DNA of 36,149 bases from Strongylocentrotus pallidus (lineage: Eukaryota; Echinodermata; Echinoidea; Camarodonta; Strongylocentrotidae), in NCBI GenBank assembly GCA_030265145.1, contig JARBES010000115.1, positions 16,082,245 through 16,118,393 on the forward strand. The letters run 5' to 3'. Shown in pieces: positions 32,001 to 36,149 of the stretch (position 1 is its first letter; each line of letters opens with the position of its first letter). A model generated the notes under the pieces. That model was given only the letters and a program-made list of their open reading frames with translations. It made no database searches and was not told the DNA's origin. The position numbers were made by a program, and so were the translations under genes.

Positions 32001-35000
32001 ACTGCGCAGAATCGCCCTGCCAAAACGGAGGAACATGCGTCGACGGTGTTCACAGTTTCACGTGTGTCTGTGCACGAGGCTACTATGGGGAAAGATGTGA
32101 CATAGGTAAGAATCCTTAGACGAGTAATTGACAATTTTGTATTTTAATTTATATCTTGTCTTTTTCGTTTTGTTTTTAAATATGTTCTTCGCCTGTCCAC
32201 GTTAATTGTGTATATTTCTGAATTGTTAATGGTTTTGTTGTTGTTGATGATTTTTGTCGCCCCCGTCCGATGCAAAATAACATAATTAATCACCCCTTCT
32301 TTTTCTGTCTTTTCCTTTTTAGAAATATCTTTGATTTGACTTGAATTAGATATGTTTGTTGCAAATTTATTTTCTTTTTGAATAGCAAACAGTGTTAACT
32401 TTGTATTACATTTGCCCAAAACGATACAAACACGTCTGCACCTCTCAAGAATAATAACAAGGATTTAAAAAACCGTTATCTGTATTTTTCTTCTTAAGTT
32501 ATAAAATTTAATTCATGCCTATTTTAACAATCTATTTTTCCTGTTTTTTTAGTTGTGAGTGCAAATATCCCTGATTGTGAAGAAGGCCGAGATTCCATCA
32601 GCCGTCTATACTGGAATAGAACGACTGCTGGTAAAACGGATGTAACGGCTTGCCCTCAAGGCACAACTGGTAAGTTCCTTAAACCCAATGTTGTATTGTT
32701 TTAATTACAGGTATTTAATTTATGCAATAAATTAATTCTCATCCCAGTTCATTAATGTTGTTTGAATAATGAATAATAGGTCCATTTTATATAGCGCAGG
32801 TACTATATGAATGTTCTTTTCGCCTAATAGAAATTAGTACCCCGGTTGTAGATTAGCCGACATCATAAGGCACTAAAGCATTTAAGGAATTCCTTTCTAC
32901 CGGGTAACCATTTACGTCACCTGCGTGGAGTGTGCCAAGGACATTGGTGCCACGGCGGGATTCGAACCGAGAACCATGTGATCCACAGTCCCGTGATGCA
33001 TCCAATAGACCACGACACCTCTGTTTATCTTTGATTGGTTCGGACACGTCCATGTACTTTAATATACATGATTAATGTACAAAGGTGACACAATTTGAGG
33101 TTGAACATCGCTTTTCAACAATGACAATTTATTCGCTAGTCCGAAATAGCGTCTACGGTATTCTTTTCGGGGATCGAACGTGCACATACATTCCTATTAC
33201 CTCGCTGAATTGGTTATTATGCTAGAGCTACACATCGAACTGATTTCATTGAACTTTATGAGCTTAAAATATGTCAGTTGTGGTGTCAATAATCGATAAA
33301 CATTAAAAGAAAATCAAAACAAAAAATCAGCACAACCCAGTGACCTGCCAGAAAGTAGTTTATTGTGAATTCGTCACAAATCCGTTGTCCAACTTCTTTT
33401 CCTTCTTCAATCTAGGTATCGCAACCCGTCTGTGTTCCGCTCTGACTGATATGACACCACCTGTGTCGGTATGGAAGACACCTGACCTCTCGCAATGTAT
33501 CAATCCCAATTTCCAGAAGGTCACTGAAACGGTATGAAGGTTACATTTTCCTTTGTCCCAACAATTGTGTGTTTTGACCCCCTATAAAGTAAGTTTCGAT
33601 TCTATGTTCCGACTTCAGTATATCCCGAAACTTCTGTGTTTCGGTACCCTTATGTTTTCCGTTACCTGCTTTTTCGACCCCTATACCTTCCAATAATCCT
33701 ATGTTTTAAATCCTATGTATCAACCCCTTATGGTCTGGTAACTCCTTATTTTCCGACACCCTTACGTTTCGACACTCCTATGTTCCCACGCCCCTTTGTT
33801 CCGACATCCCTATGTTCCGCCATGCCTACTGTATGTCGCGAGAAAAAAAAAATCTATTTTCAAACACCCCTTTGTTTCGACACCCTATGTTTCGACACTC
33901 CTATGCTCCGATAAATTATGTTCCGACAAATTATATTTCGACCCCCCTCCCATGTTTCGACACATTATGTTTCGACAACCCTATGTTTCGAAACTCCTTT
34001 GTTATGACAACATTGTATGTTCCGATGCGTTTGTTTCGACATTAGTTGTTCCGTACCCCTACGTTCAGACATCCCTATGTTCCAACACATTATGTTTCGC
34101 CACATTGTGTTTCGCCACCCGTTGTTTCGACACCCCCTATGTTCCGACACATTATGTTCCGATACATTATGTTTCGACACCCCTTTGTTCTGATACTTCT
34201 ATGCTCCAAAACATTATATTCCGACACTCCTATGTTTCGATAACTTATGTTCCGATAAATTATGTTTCGACATCCATATATTCCGACACATTATGTTCCG
34301 ACACCCCTTTGTTCCGACACATTATGTTTCGACAACCCTATGTTTCGACACGTTTTGTTTCGACGCCCATATGTGCAGACATCCCTATGTTCCAACACAT
34401 TATGTTTCGACACCCGTTGTTTCGACACCCCTATGTTTCGACACCCCTATGTTCCGACACATTATGTTCCGACACCCCTATGTTCTGACACTACTATGTT
34501 CCCTATGTTCTGACACTACTATGTTCCGATACCCCTATATTCTGACACATTATGTTCCGCCATTCCTCTCTTCCGACTTCCTTACATCCTTATCTGGTCC
34601 AACACATTAAGTTATGATGCCCCTATGTTCAGACACTCCTACGTTTCGACATATTTGTGTTTAGACACACCAATGTTCAGACACCCTTATGTCCCGACAC
34701 CACTTATATTCTCATGTAAGTCTAACAACAATCTCAATATAGACATGTACCAATTGTGGCGAGAGGTAGATCGATACTGTTAAGTGTCGCCCATTGGGTA
34801 TCGCGGAGTTGACCGGGCATTCATTTAGTGGTTCATTTTCCAGAAATATAAACCTGTTATTGTAATTATAAAATGCGAAGAACAGACCTGGGCTGCAGTC
34901 CATCAGGATTCTTGAAGTTTTAAATGTTTCTTTGCTATAGCTGGACAAGTTGGAACAAAGCACCAACGTCACCGTTCACGATGTCATTGACCTCGCCGCT

Positions 35001-36090
35001 CTTCTTTCTAACCTGACATCGTCTAAAAAGTCGTCGACCGAGGTCAACGAGCTCCACATTGTACCGCAAGACATCACGATCACAACCCAGGCACTGAGTA
35101 GAGTGGCAGACCTCTCCGCGGTGATCAGCCAAAACCTGACCGATAAGGATATTGATGATCTGACAAATGTAAGACCGCAGCGTCTATTTGTTAAAGACAG
35201 GGTTTTGCCAAAGTCCCAACATTATTTTGCTAGTTTCTCGCAATATACACTGTCATATGAAATCGTAAACAACTTCACATCGCGCCCATACTTTCGAAAG
35301 GAAAATATGATGCTATTTTTCTTTTCTACTTCAATGTAATCCAAATCTTGTCTACTAGTCTACTTGTCTACTAACAACCCTGCACCCGACCCAGAGAACT
35401 GTACCCCAGACCTATAGTCCTGTAGATATTTAAGAATCCAACTCCCGAGATCATTTGGTCATTTTGGTCTAGGATACGGAATAGCAGTTTGAATATTGCC
35501 ATTACTTAGATGTAAAGTAAAGTTACTTAATAAATCAGTAAAAGTGTGAACTATCAAAAAATAATTGCTTATCGCAAAGTTAAATAATTTGAAGATCTTT
35601 AGGACGCCATTGTCCACAATTATCGGCTTTTTGAAAAAAGGGACACTACCACCATGTATTGTCAAAGTCTTTAATGTCCTTTAAGCAATGAGATAATACT
35701 AATAATAATGGATTCTTGTATAGCGCTCATGTCACTCAGATTTGACCCTCCTGGCGCTCCCGATTATTACCCTGGTTTTAGCACGGCTGTCATACGGCGC
35801 TATAGCATTTCAAGGAATACATTCCTACCAGGTACCCATTTACTTCACTTTATCATGATTACCCAAGGCCTTTGTCGACACCGTGGATCATATCCTGGAT
35901 GGCGTCAACCTGGGTGCATGGAAGACCTCGGACGATGCCGACATCGTGACCCAACAGCTGACATCAGTGGTTGCGTCATCCGAGAACATGGCTCTCAGTA
36001 TGGCGAGGGCGAGACGGCGACTGGATCAGAACATCGACTCGACATCTACCTCAACCAACCAGAGTATATCTTTCAACAAGACTAACATAG
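17447..36090 (+). CDS. Adhesion GPCR-like receptor, CUB-CUB-EGF(22)-HRM-GAIN (5' part, 20 exons)
   Basis: Twenty exons (listed separately) join without a frame break into about 1371 residues. Order: 34-residue hydrophilic N-terminus, hydrophobic leader (residues 34-56), CUB1 (about 57-179), CUB2 (180-296), 22 EGF modules (298-1143), HRM (1144-1221) and the start of GAIN (1222-1371 and on). EGF modules carry the D-(D/N)EC calcium-binding start and mostly Notch-like C-NGG-TC. HRM shows W-T-AG, CP-G-TG and W-PDLS-C. HRM followed by a helical GAIN region is diagnostic of adhesion GPCRs, which self-cleave at a GPS and signal through seven helices; those parts lie beyond 36149. CUB plus HRM occurs in ADGRG6, EGF repeats in ADGRE and CELSR; this combination fits none. 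Every EGF exon starts and ends in phase 1. It could instead end as a soluble form. Confidence 0.85.
17541..18350. other. Receptor intron 1, left part
   Basis: No recognised repeat. A possible acceptor at 17914 would read D-T-E-Q and meet a TAG within ten codons, so I do not place an exon there. Confidence 0.4.
18355..18440 (+). repeat. Trinucleotide microsatellites (ATC)n and (ATA)n
   Basis: A CATCATCATC block followed by GATAATAATAATAATGATAA, together about 85 bp, in receptor intron 1. Confidence 0.9.
18571..18710. mobile_element. MITE with CGGTCACAAA ends
   Basis: Left end GCCTCGGTCACAAATGTC; reverse-complemented right end TGCTACGGTCACAAAGGTCC. CGTACGAACGAT blocks face each other inside. 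About 140 bp, non-coding. Confidence 0.75.
18711..19665. other. Receptor intron 1, right part
   Basis: AT-rich. The stretch TGAAATATGAAATAAAAC near 19320-19340 resembles the 3' end of some LINEs, but no coding remnant supports it. No exon is visible. Confidence 0.35.
19666..19740 (+). CDS. Receptor exon 2, signal peptide or anchor
   Basis: The acceptor CTCCTTCAG is followed by [16 protein letters not shown] and LLLSSCHLA. From the internal Met it is a textbook signal peptide: two Arg, a 14-residue hydrophobic core and a small-residue site around HLA. The donor GTAAAC is at 19741; phase 1 out. Confidence 0.8.
19880..20600 (+). mobile_element. Degenerate LINE reverse transcriptase fragment
   Basis: Translated pieces read [26 protein letters not shown], then [20 protein letters not shown] and NVNKSNFMH. 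This is the core and thumb of a CR1/L2/Jockey-type non-LTR reverse transcriptase (family pattern LYINDI, FADDT, N-EL-KL--WF--N-L--N--KT-F). The catalytic FADD reads FVDG. An upstream ILGPFMFLL piece is in another frame, and stops follow near 20250. A dead, 5'-truncated copy in receptor intron 2. Confidence 0.7.
20814..21028 (+). CDS. Receptor exon 3, CUB1 N-terminal part
   Basis: The acceptor TTATTATGCAG is followed by [20 protein letters not shown] and [15 protein letters not shown], ending GGRCYDFVE. These are the CUB cysteines 1 to 3, the YPNN--C-W motif and the acidic calcium-site region. The donor is GTTTAT (weak, GAG|GT) at 21029; phase 0 out, in the middle of the domain. Confidence 0.85.
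21074..21231 (+). repeat. GAA microsatellite
   Basis: About 158 bp of (GAA)n with GGA interruptions, purines on the transcribed gene's sense strand, beginning 45 bp after the CUB1 donor of exon 3. Confidence 0.95.
21232..22067. other. Receptor intron 3, no recognised feature
   Basis: AT-rich; short open frames only. Neither repeats with clear ends nor exons are seen. Confidence 0.4.
22068..22221 (+). CDS. Receptor exon 4, CUB1 C-terminal part
   Basis: The acceptor TCTCTAG is followed by [18 protein letters not shown], then [20 protein letters not shown] and EYT. It holds CUB cysteine 4 and the F-SD----GF-G-F-L-Y signature. The donor GTCTGT is at 22222; phase 1. Confidence 0.88.
22265..22460 (+). 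repeat. Purine-rich GAA/GGA and GA microsatellites
   Basis: (GAA)n/(GGA)n from 22265 to about 22400, then (GA)n at 22436-22460, starting about 45 bp after the exon 4 donor. Confidence 0.92.
22779..22972 (+). CDS. Receptor exon 5, CUB2 N-terminal part
   Basis: The acceptor CATTTCAG is followed by [20 protein letters not shown] and [20 protein letters not shown], then [18 protein letters not shown]. It has the CUB P-YP and C-W motifs and three cysteines. The donor GTAGGG is at 22973; phase 0 at the same domain position as in CUB1. Confidence 0.85.
23038..23090 (+). repeat. GAAA/GA microsatellite
   Basis: GAAAGAAAGAAAAG followed by (GA)n, about 65 bp after the exon 5 donor. Confidence 0.9.
23091..23647. 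other. Receptor intron 5, no recognised feature
   Basis: Includes a C-rich part at 23300-23420 with facing GGTGGTGGAGGG and CACCACCG blocks, possibly an eroded MITE, but no ends can be fixed. Confidence 0.35.
23648..23804 (+). CDS. Receptor exon 6, CUB2 C-terminal part
   Basis: The acceptor CTCCATAG is followed by [18 protein letters not shown] and [17 protein letters not shown], ending FSIQGTA. The V-DG and S----V-F-S strands and the last CUB cysteine are present, but the usual CG after the third strand reads CP. The donor GTAAGC is at 23805; phase 1. Confidence 0.82.
23861..23976. mobile_element. MITE with TTTATTCTTGATA arms, short copy
   Basis: Left arm TTCATAAAATGATTGTGACA then TTTATTCTTGATA; the right arm is its reverse complement, ending TTGTCACAATCATTTCATGA. 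Arms about 40 bp. Same family as 29168-29410. Confidence 0.75.
24210..24357 (-). mobile_element. tRNA-derived SINE, minus-strand copy
   Basis: Reverse-complemented it has GTCTAGTGGATACAATGT, the B-box GGTTCACGGTTCGAGTCC, a TTCTTTGGCAAGACATTG body and an ACCCAAGTGTTAACTGGGT end, as in the 2432 and 2581 copies. Confidence 0.75.
24591..24677. repeat. Short palindromic element
   Basis: CCTGTTTTCACGAAGTGA faces TCACTTCGTGAAAATAGGG, so the 87 bp can form a hairpin with an 18-bp stem. Probably a tiny MITE or foldback remnant. Confidence 0.6.
24851..25093 (+). CDS. Receptor exon 7, EGF modules 1 and 2
   Basis: The acceptor TTGTTTAG is followed by a non-calcium EGF ([15 protein letters not shown] ... 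[14 protein letters not shown]) and a second, calcium-type EGF starting [15 protein letters not shown] fits the O-glucose sequon C-x-S-x-P-C. The only exon besides exon 10 with more than one EGF module. The donor GTATAT is at 25094. Confidence 0.88.
25393..25418 (+). repeat. G-quadruplex motif
   Basis: GGGTCGGGCGGGCCTGGGG is four G-tracts of three or more with loops of one to three bases, in the intron between receptor exons 7 and 8. Formation is inferred from the motif. Confidence 0.7.
25601..25717 (+). CDS. Receptor exon 8, EGF module 3
   Basis: One calcium-type [20 protein letters not shown] ... [19 protein letters not shown], in a 117-bp phase 1-1 exon between TTGACAG and GTAAAC. Confidence 0.9.
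26217..26330 (+). CDS. Receptor exon 9, EGF module 4
   Basis: One calcium-type [19 protein letters not shown] ... [17 protein letters not shown], in a 114-bp phase 1-1 exon between TTGTCCAG and GTAAAT. Confidence 0.9.
26518..26761 (+). repeat. 122-bp tandem duplication spanning a splice acceptor
   Basis: 26518-26639 and 26640-26761 are near-identical direct repeats. Each holds the end of the intron, a TTGACAG acceptor and the first 23-24 bases of exon 10 (ATACAAATGAATGCTTGCAG). The upstream acceptor would start an exon at 26616, whose frame meets TGA at 26732-26734, so only the downstream one (26738) gives the full protein. Confidence 0.9.
26738..28111 (+). CDS. Receptor exon 10, twelve uninterrupted EGF modules (5-16)
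   Basis: A 1374-bp phase 1-1 exon coding twelve consecutive calcium-type EGF modules of 38-40 residues, each with six cysteines and a D-(D/N)EC start. Eleven of twelve (all but the first) carry C-x4-(S/T)-C between cysteines 2 and 3, the POFUT1 O-fucose sequon, mostly as CLNGGTC or a close variant. Most have C-N--GSY-C-C, the Asp/Asn hydroxylation motif. Modules 4, 6, 7 and 11 of the exon are especially alike (ECEN(D/N)PCLNGG), suggesting recent internal duplication. The donor GTGATT is at 28112. Confidence 0.93.
28683..28796 (+). CDS. Receptor exon 11, EGF module 17
   Basis: One [19 protein letters not shown] ... [19 protein letters not shown], 114 bp, phase 1-1, acceptor TCTCACAG and donor GTCAGT. 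Confidence 0.9.
29168..29410. mobile_element. MITE with TTTATTCTTGATA arms, long copy
   Basis: Outer ends TTGTTGCCCATA and, reverse-complemented, TTGTTGCCCATA. Arms run about 75-80 bp and include CGATTGTGACAAT and GATTTATTCTTGATA. The short copy at 23861-23976 contains only the inner arms. Confidence 0.75.
29530..29646 (+). CDS. Receptor exon 12, EGF module 18
   Basis: One [20 protein letters not shown] ... [18 protein letters not shown], 117 bp, phase 1-1, acceptor TTTGCCAG and donor GTACTC. Confidence 0.9.
29879..30066 (+). repeat. GAA/GGA microsatellite
   Basis: About 188 bp of (GAA)n and (GGA)n with a few GAC and GAT, in the intron between receptor exons 12 and 13. Apparent Lys/Arg/Glu or Ser/Phe reading frames over it are low-complexity. 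Confidence 0.95.
30216..30332 (+). CDS. Receptor exon 13, EGF module 19
   Basis: One [20 protein letters not shown] ... [19 protein letters not shown], 117 bp, phase 1-1. It lacks the O-fucose sequon because CLNKARC has Arg before cysteine 3. NFTG is an N-glycosylation sequon. Confidence 0.9.
30724..30837 (+). CDS. Receptor exon 14, EGF module 20
   Basis: One [19 protein letters not shown] ... [19 protein letters not shown], 114 bp, phase 1-1, acceptor CCCCCTAG with a strong pyrimidine tract, donor GTGAGT. Short enough to be missed by length-filtered gene finding, but its phase and motifs are exact. Confidence 0.88.
31206..31238 (+). repeat. ATT microsatellite
   Basis: About eleven ATT units, part of the pyrimidine/AT-rich region just before receptor exon 15. 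Confidence 0.9.
31263..31379 (+). CDS. Receptor exon 15, EGF module 21
   Basis: One [20 protein letters not shown] ... [19 protein letters not shown], 117 bp. Ends TCA before GTAAGA, so the carried base is A rather than G and the next module begins with Asn. Confidence 0.9.
31575..31768 (-). mobile_element. TTAA-flanked MITE, copy 4 (inverted)
   Basis: Reverse complement of the family seen at 1053, 4006 and 6006; closest by eye to the 6006 copy (shares CTACTTGTAGCTACTTGCTC). Located in the intron between receptor exons 15 and 16. Confidence 0.8.
31992..32105 (+). CDS. Receptor exon 16, EGF module 22
   Basis: The last EGF, (N)[15 protein letters not shown] ... [19 protein letters not shown], 114 bp, phase 1-1, acceptor GCAAACAG and donor GTAAGA. 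Confidence 0.9.
   Translation: MLMTAQNRPAKTEEHASTVFTVSRVSVHEATMGKDVT
32553..32669 (+). CDS. Receptor exon 17, hormone-receptor domain part 1
   Basis: Encodes [20 protein letters not shown] then [20 protein letters not shown]. The W--T-AG----CP-G--G pattern is the first half of the HRM (hormone receptor) domain of adhesion and class B GPCRs. NRT is an N-glycosylation sequon. Phase 1-1. Confidence 0.88.
32775..33022 (-). mobile_element. tRNA-derived SINE, minus-strand copy
   Basis: Reverse-complemented: GTCTATTGGATGCATCACGG, the B-box GGTTCTCGGTTCGAATCC, a GTCCTTGGCACAC body, AAATGGTTACCCGGTAGAAA and a GCGCTATATAAA tail. About 248 bp, in the intron between the two HRM exons. Confidence 0.75.
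33137..33232 (-). mobile_element. Possible eroded tRNA-like SINE head
   Basis: On the minus strand TAGCTCTAGC (A-box-like) is followed 40-50 bp later by GTTCGATCCCC, a good pol III B-box. No SINE body is recognisable, so this may be chance or a different SINE. Confidence 0.3.
33416..33531 (+). CDS. Receptor exon 18, hormone-receptor domain part 2
   Basis: Encodes (G)[19 protein letters not shown] then [19 protein letters not shown]. The R-C and W--PDLS-C motifs complete the HRM domain. The donor GTATGA is at 33532; phase 0 out. Confidence 0.88.
33600..34715 (+). repeat. Minisatellite, 15-16 bp unit (TATGTTCCGACACCCC)
   Basis: About 1.1 kb of degenerate tandem copies of TATGTT(C/T)CGACACCCC and TATGTTTCGACACAT in the intron between the HRM and GAIN exons, best ordered from 34060 to 34510. 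Most units are 15 bp, a multiple of three, so several + frames stay open as pentapeptide repeats such as [10 protein letters not shown]; they are a by-product and have no splice link to the receptor. Confidence 0.93.
34941..35168 (+). CDS. Receptor exon 19, start of GAIN domain
   Basis: The acceptor TTGCTATAG is followed by [40 protein letters not shown] and [17 protein letters not shown], ending LTN. Amphipathic helices with N-glycosylation sequons (NVT, NLT twice) fit the helical GAIN subdomain A, just after HRM as in adhesion GPCRs. 228 bp, phase 0-0. Confidence 0.82.
35705..35848 (-). mobile_element. SINE tail remnant next to the GAIN exon
   Basis: TTGTATAGCGCTCATG at the left and GCGCTATAGCATTTCAAGGA then TTCCTACCAGGTACCCATTT at the right match the tail of the 32775 SINE. 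The tRNA head is absent. It ends about 20 bp before the exon 20 acceptor. Confidence 0.6.
35868..36090 (+). CDS. Receptor exon 20, GAIN domain continued
   Basis: Encodes [40 protein letters not shown] and [17 protein letters not shown], ending SISFNKTNI. Helical, like GAIN subdomain A. The acceptor ATTACCCAAG has a poor pyrimidine tract; the donor GTAACA is followed by a G run. The GPS and seven-helix parts are not in the window. Confidence 0.75.
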
Positions 36091-36096
36091 GTAACA

Positions 36097-36120
36097 AGGG
36101 GGGGGGGGGGGGGAAGGGGG
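36097..36120 (+). repeat. Poly-G run after the exon 20 donor
   Basis: About sixteen G, two A and five more G, starting seven bases after the GTAACA donor. Confidence 0.9.
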
Positions 36121-36149
36121 TTGCGTTACCCCACCCCGCAATAGAGAAT

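Noticed and set aside
33796-34488. 230-codon open frame with [10 protein letters not shown] pentapeptide repeats
   Set aside because: Product of a 15-bp minisatellite, open in several frames at once, lying inside a receptor intron with no splice support.
33600-34715. CRISPR-like array
   Set aside because: Units are contiguous and degenerate with no unique spacers; a eukaryotic minisatellite.

Overview
This is metazoan genomic DNA: intron-rich, AT-rich, with canonical GT-AG splice sites and no operons. It is packed with short DNA transposons, tRNA-derived SINEs and microsatellites. The protein content (a KLHL8 orthologue, and a CUB/Notch-type EGF/hormone-receptor/GAIN surface receptor) and a long-armed foldback transposon reminiscent of sea-urchin TU elements suggest a marine deuterostome invertebrate, most likely an echinoderm. 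The species call is inference.

Left part (1-5358, + strand): the last five coding exons of a KLHL8-like Kelch protein, about 253 residues of beta-propeller ending at a TGA at 5356-5358. The BTB and BACK domains lie upstream of the window. Its introns hold a MITE inserted into tandem SINEs, a LINE 3' end and two copies of a TTAA-flanked MITE.

Middle part (5359-17220): KLHL8 3' flank and a gene-free interval. It contains a cluster of unrelated inverted-repeat MITEs (6.0-9.1 kb), a 1.7-kb direct duplication (9236-10990 and 11881-13600), fragments of foldback elements between the copies, and one complete foldback element with about 390-bp arms and a CT-repeat loop (13621-14605). I see no convincing gene here.

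Right part (17447-36090 and beyond, + strand): twenty exons whose splice phases all agree. They encode about 1371 residues of a secreted or membrane receptor: a hydrophobic leader, two CUB domains, 22 EGF modules (12 of them in one uninterrupted 1374-bp exon), a hormone-receptor (HRM) domain and the start of a GAIN domain. The order HRM then GAIN marks an adhesion GPCR; the GPS cleavage site and seven-helix part must lie beyond the right edge. Two E2F-type sequences lie upstream of the first ATG.

The two genes point the same way and nothing shows that they act together. KLHL8 proteins are CUL3 ubiquitin-ligase adaptors; the second gene is a cell-surface adhesion receptor. I found no CRISPR, prokaryotic defence system, rRNA or genuine tRNA gene.
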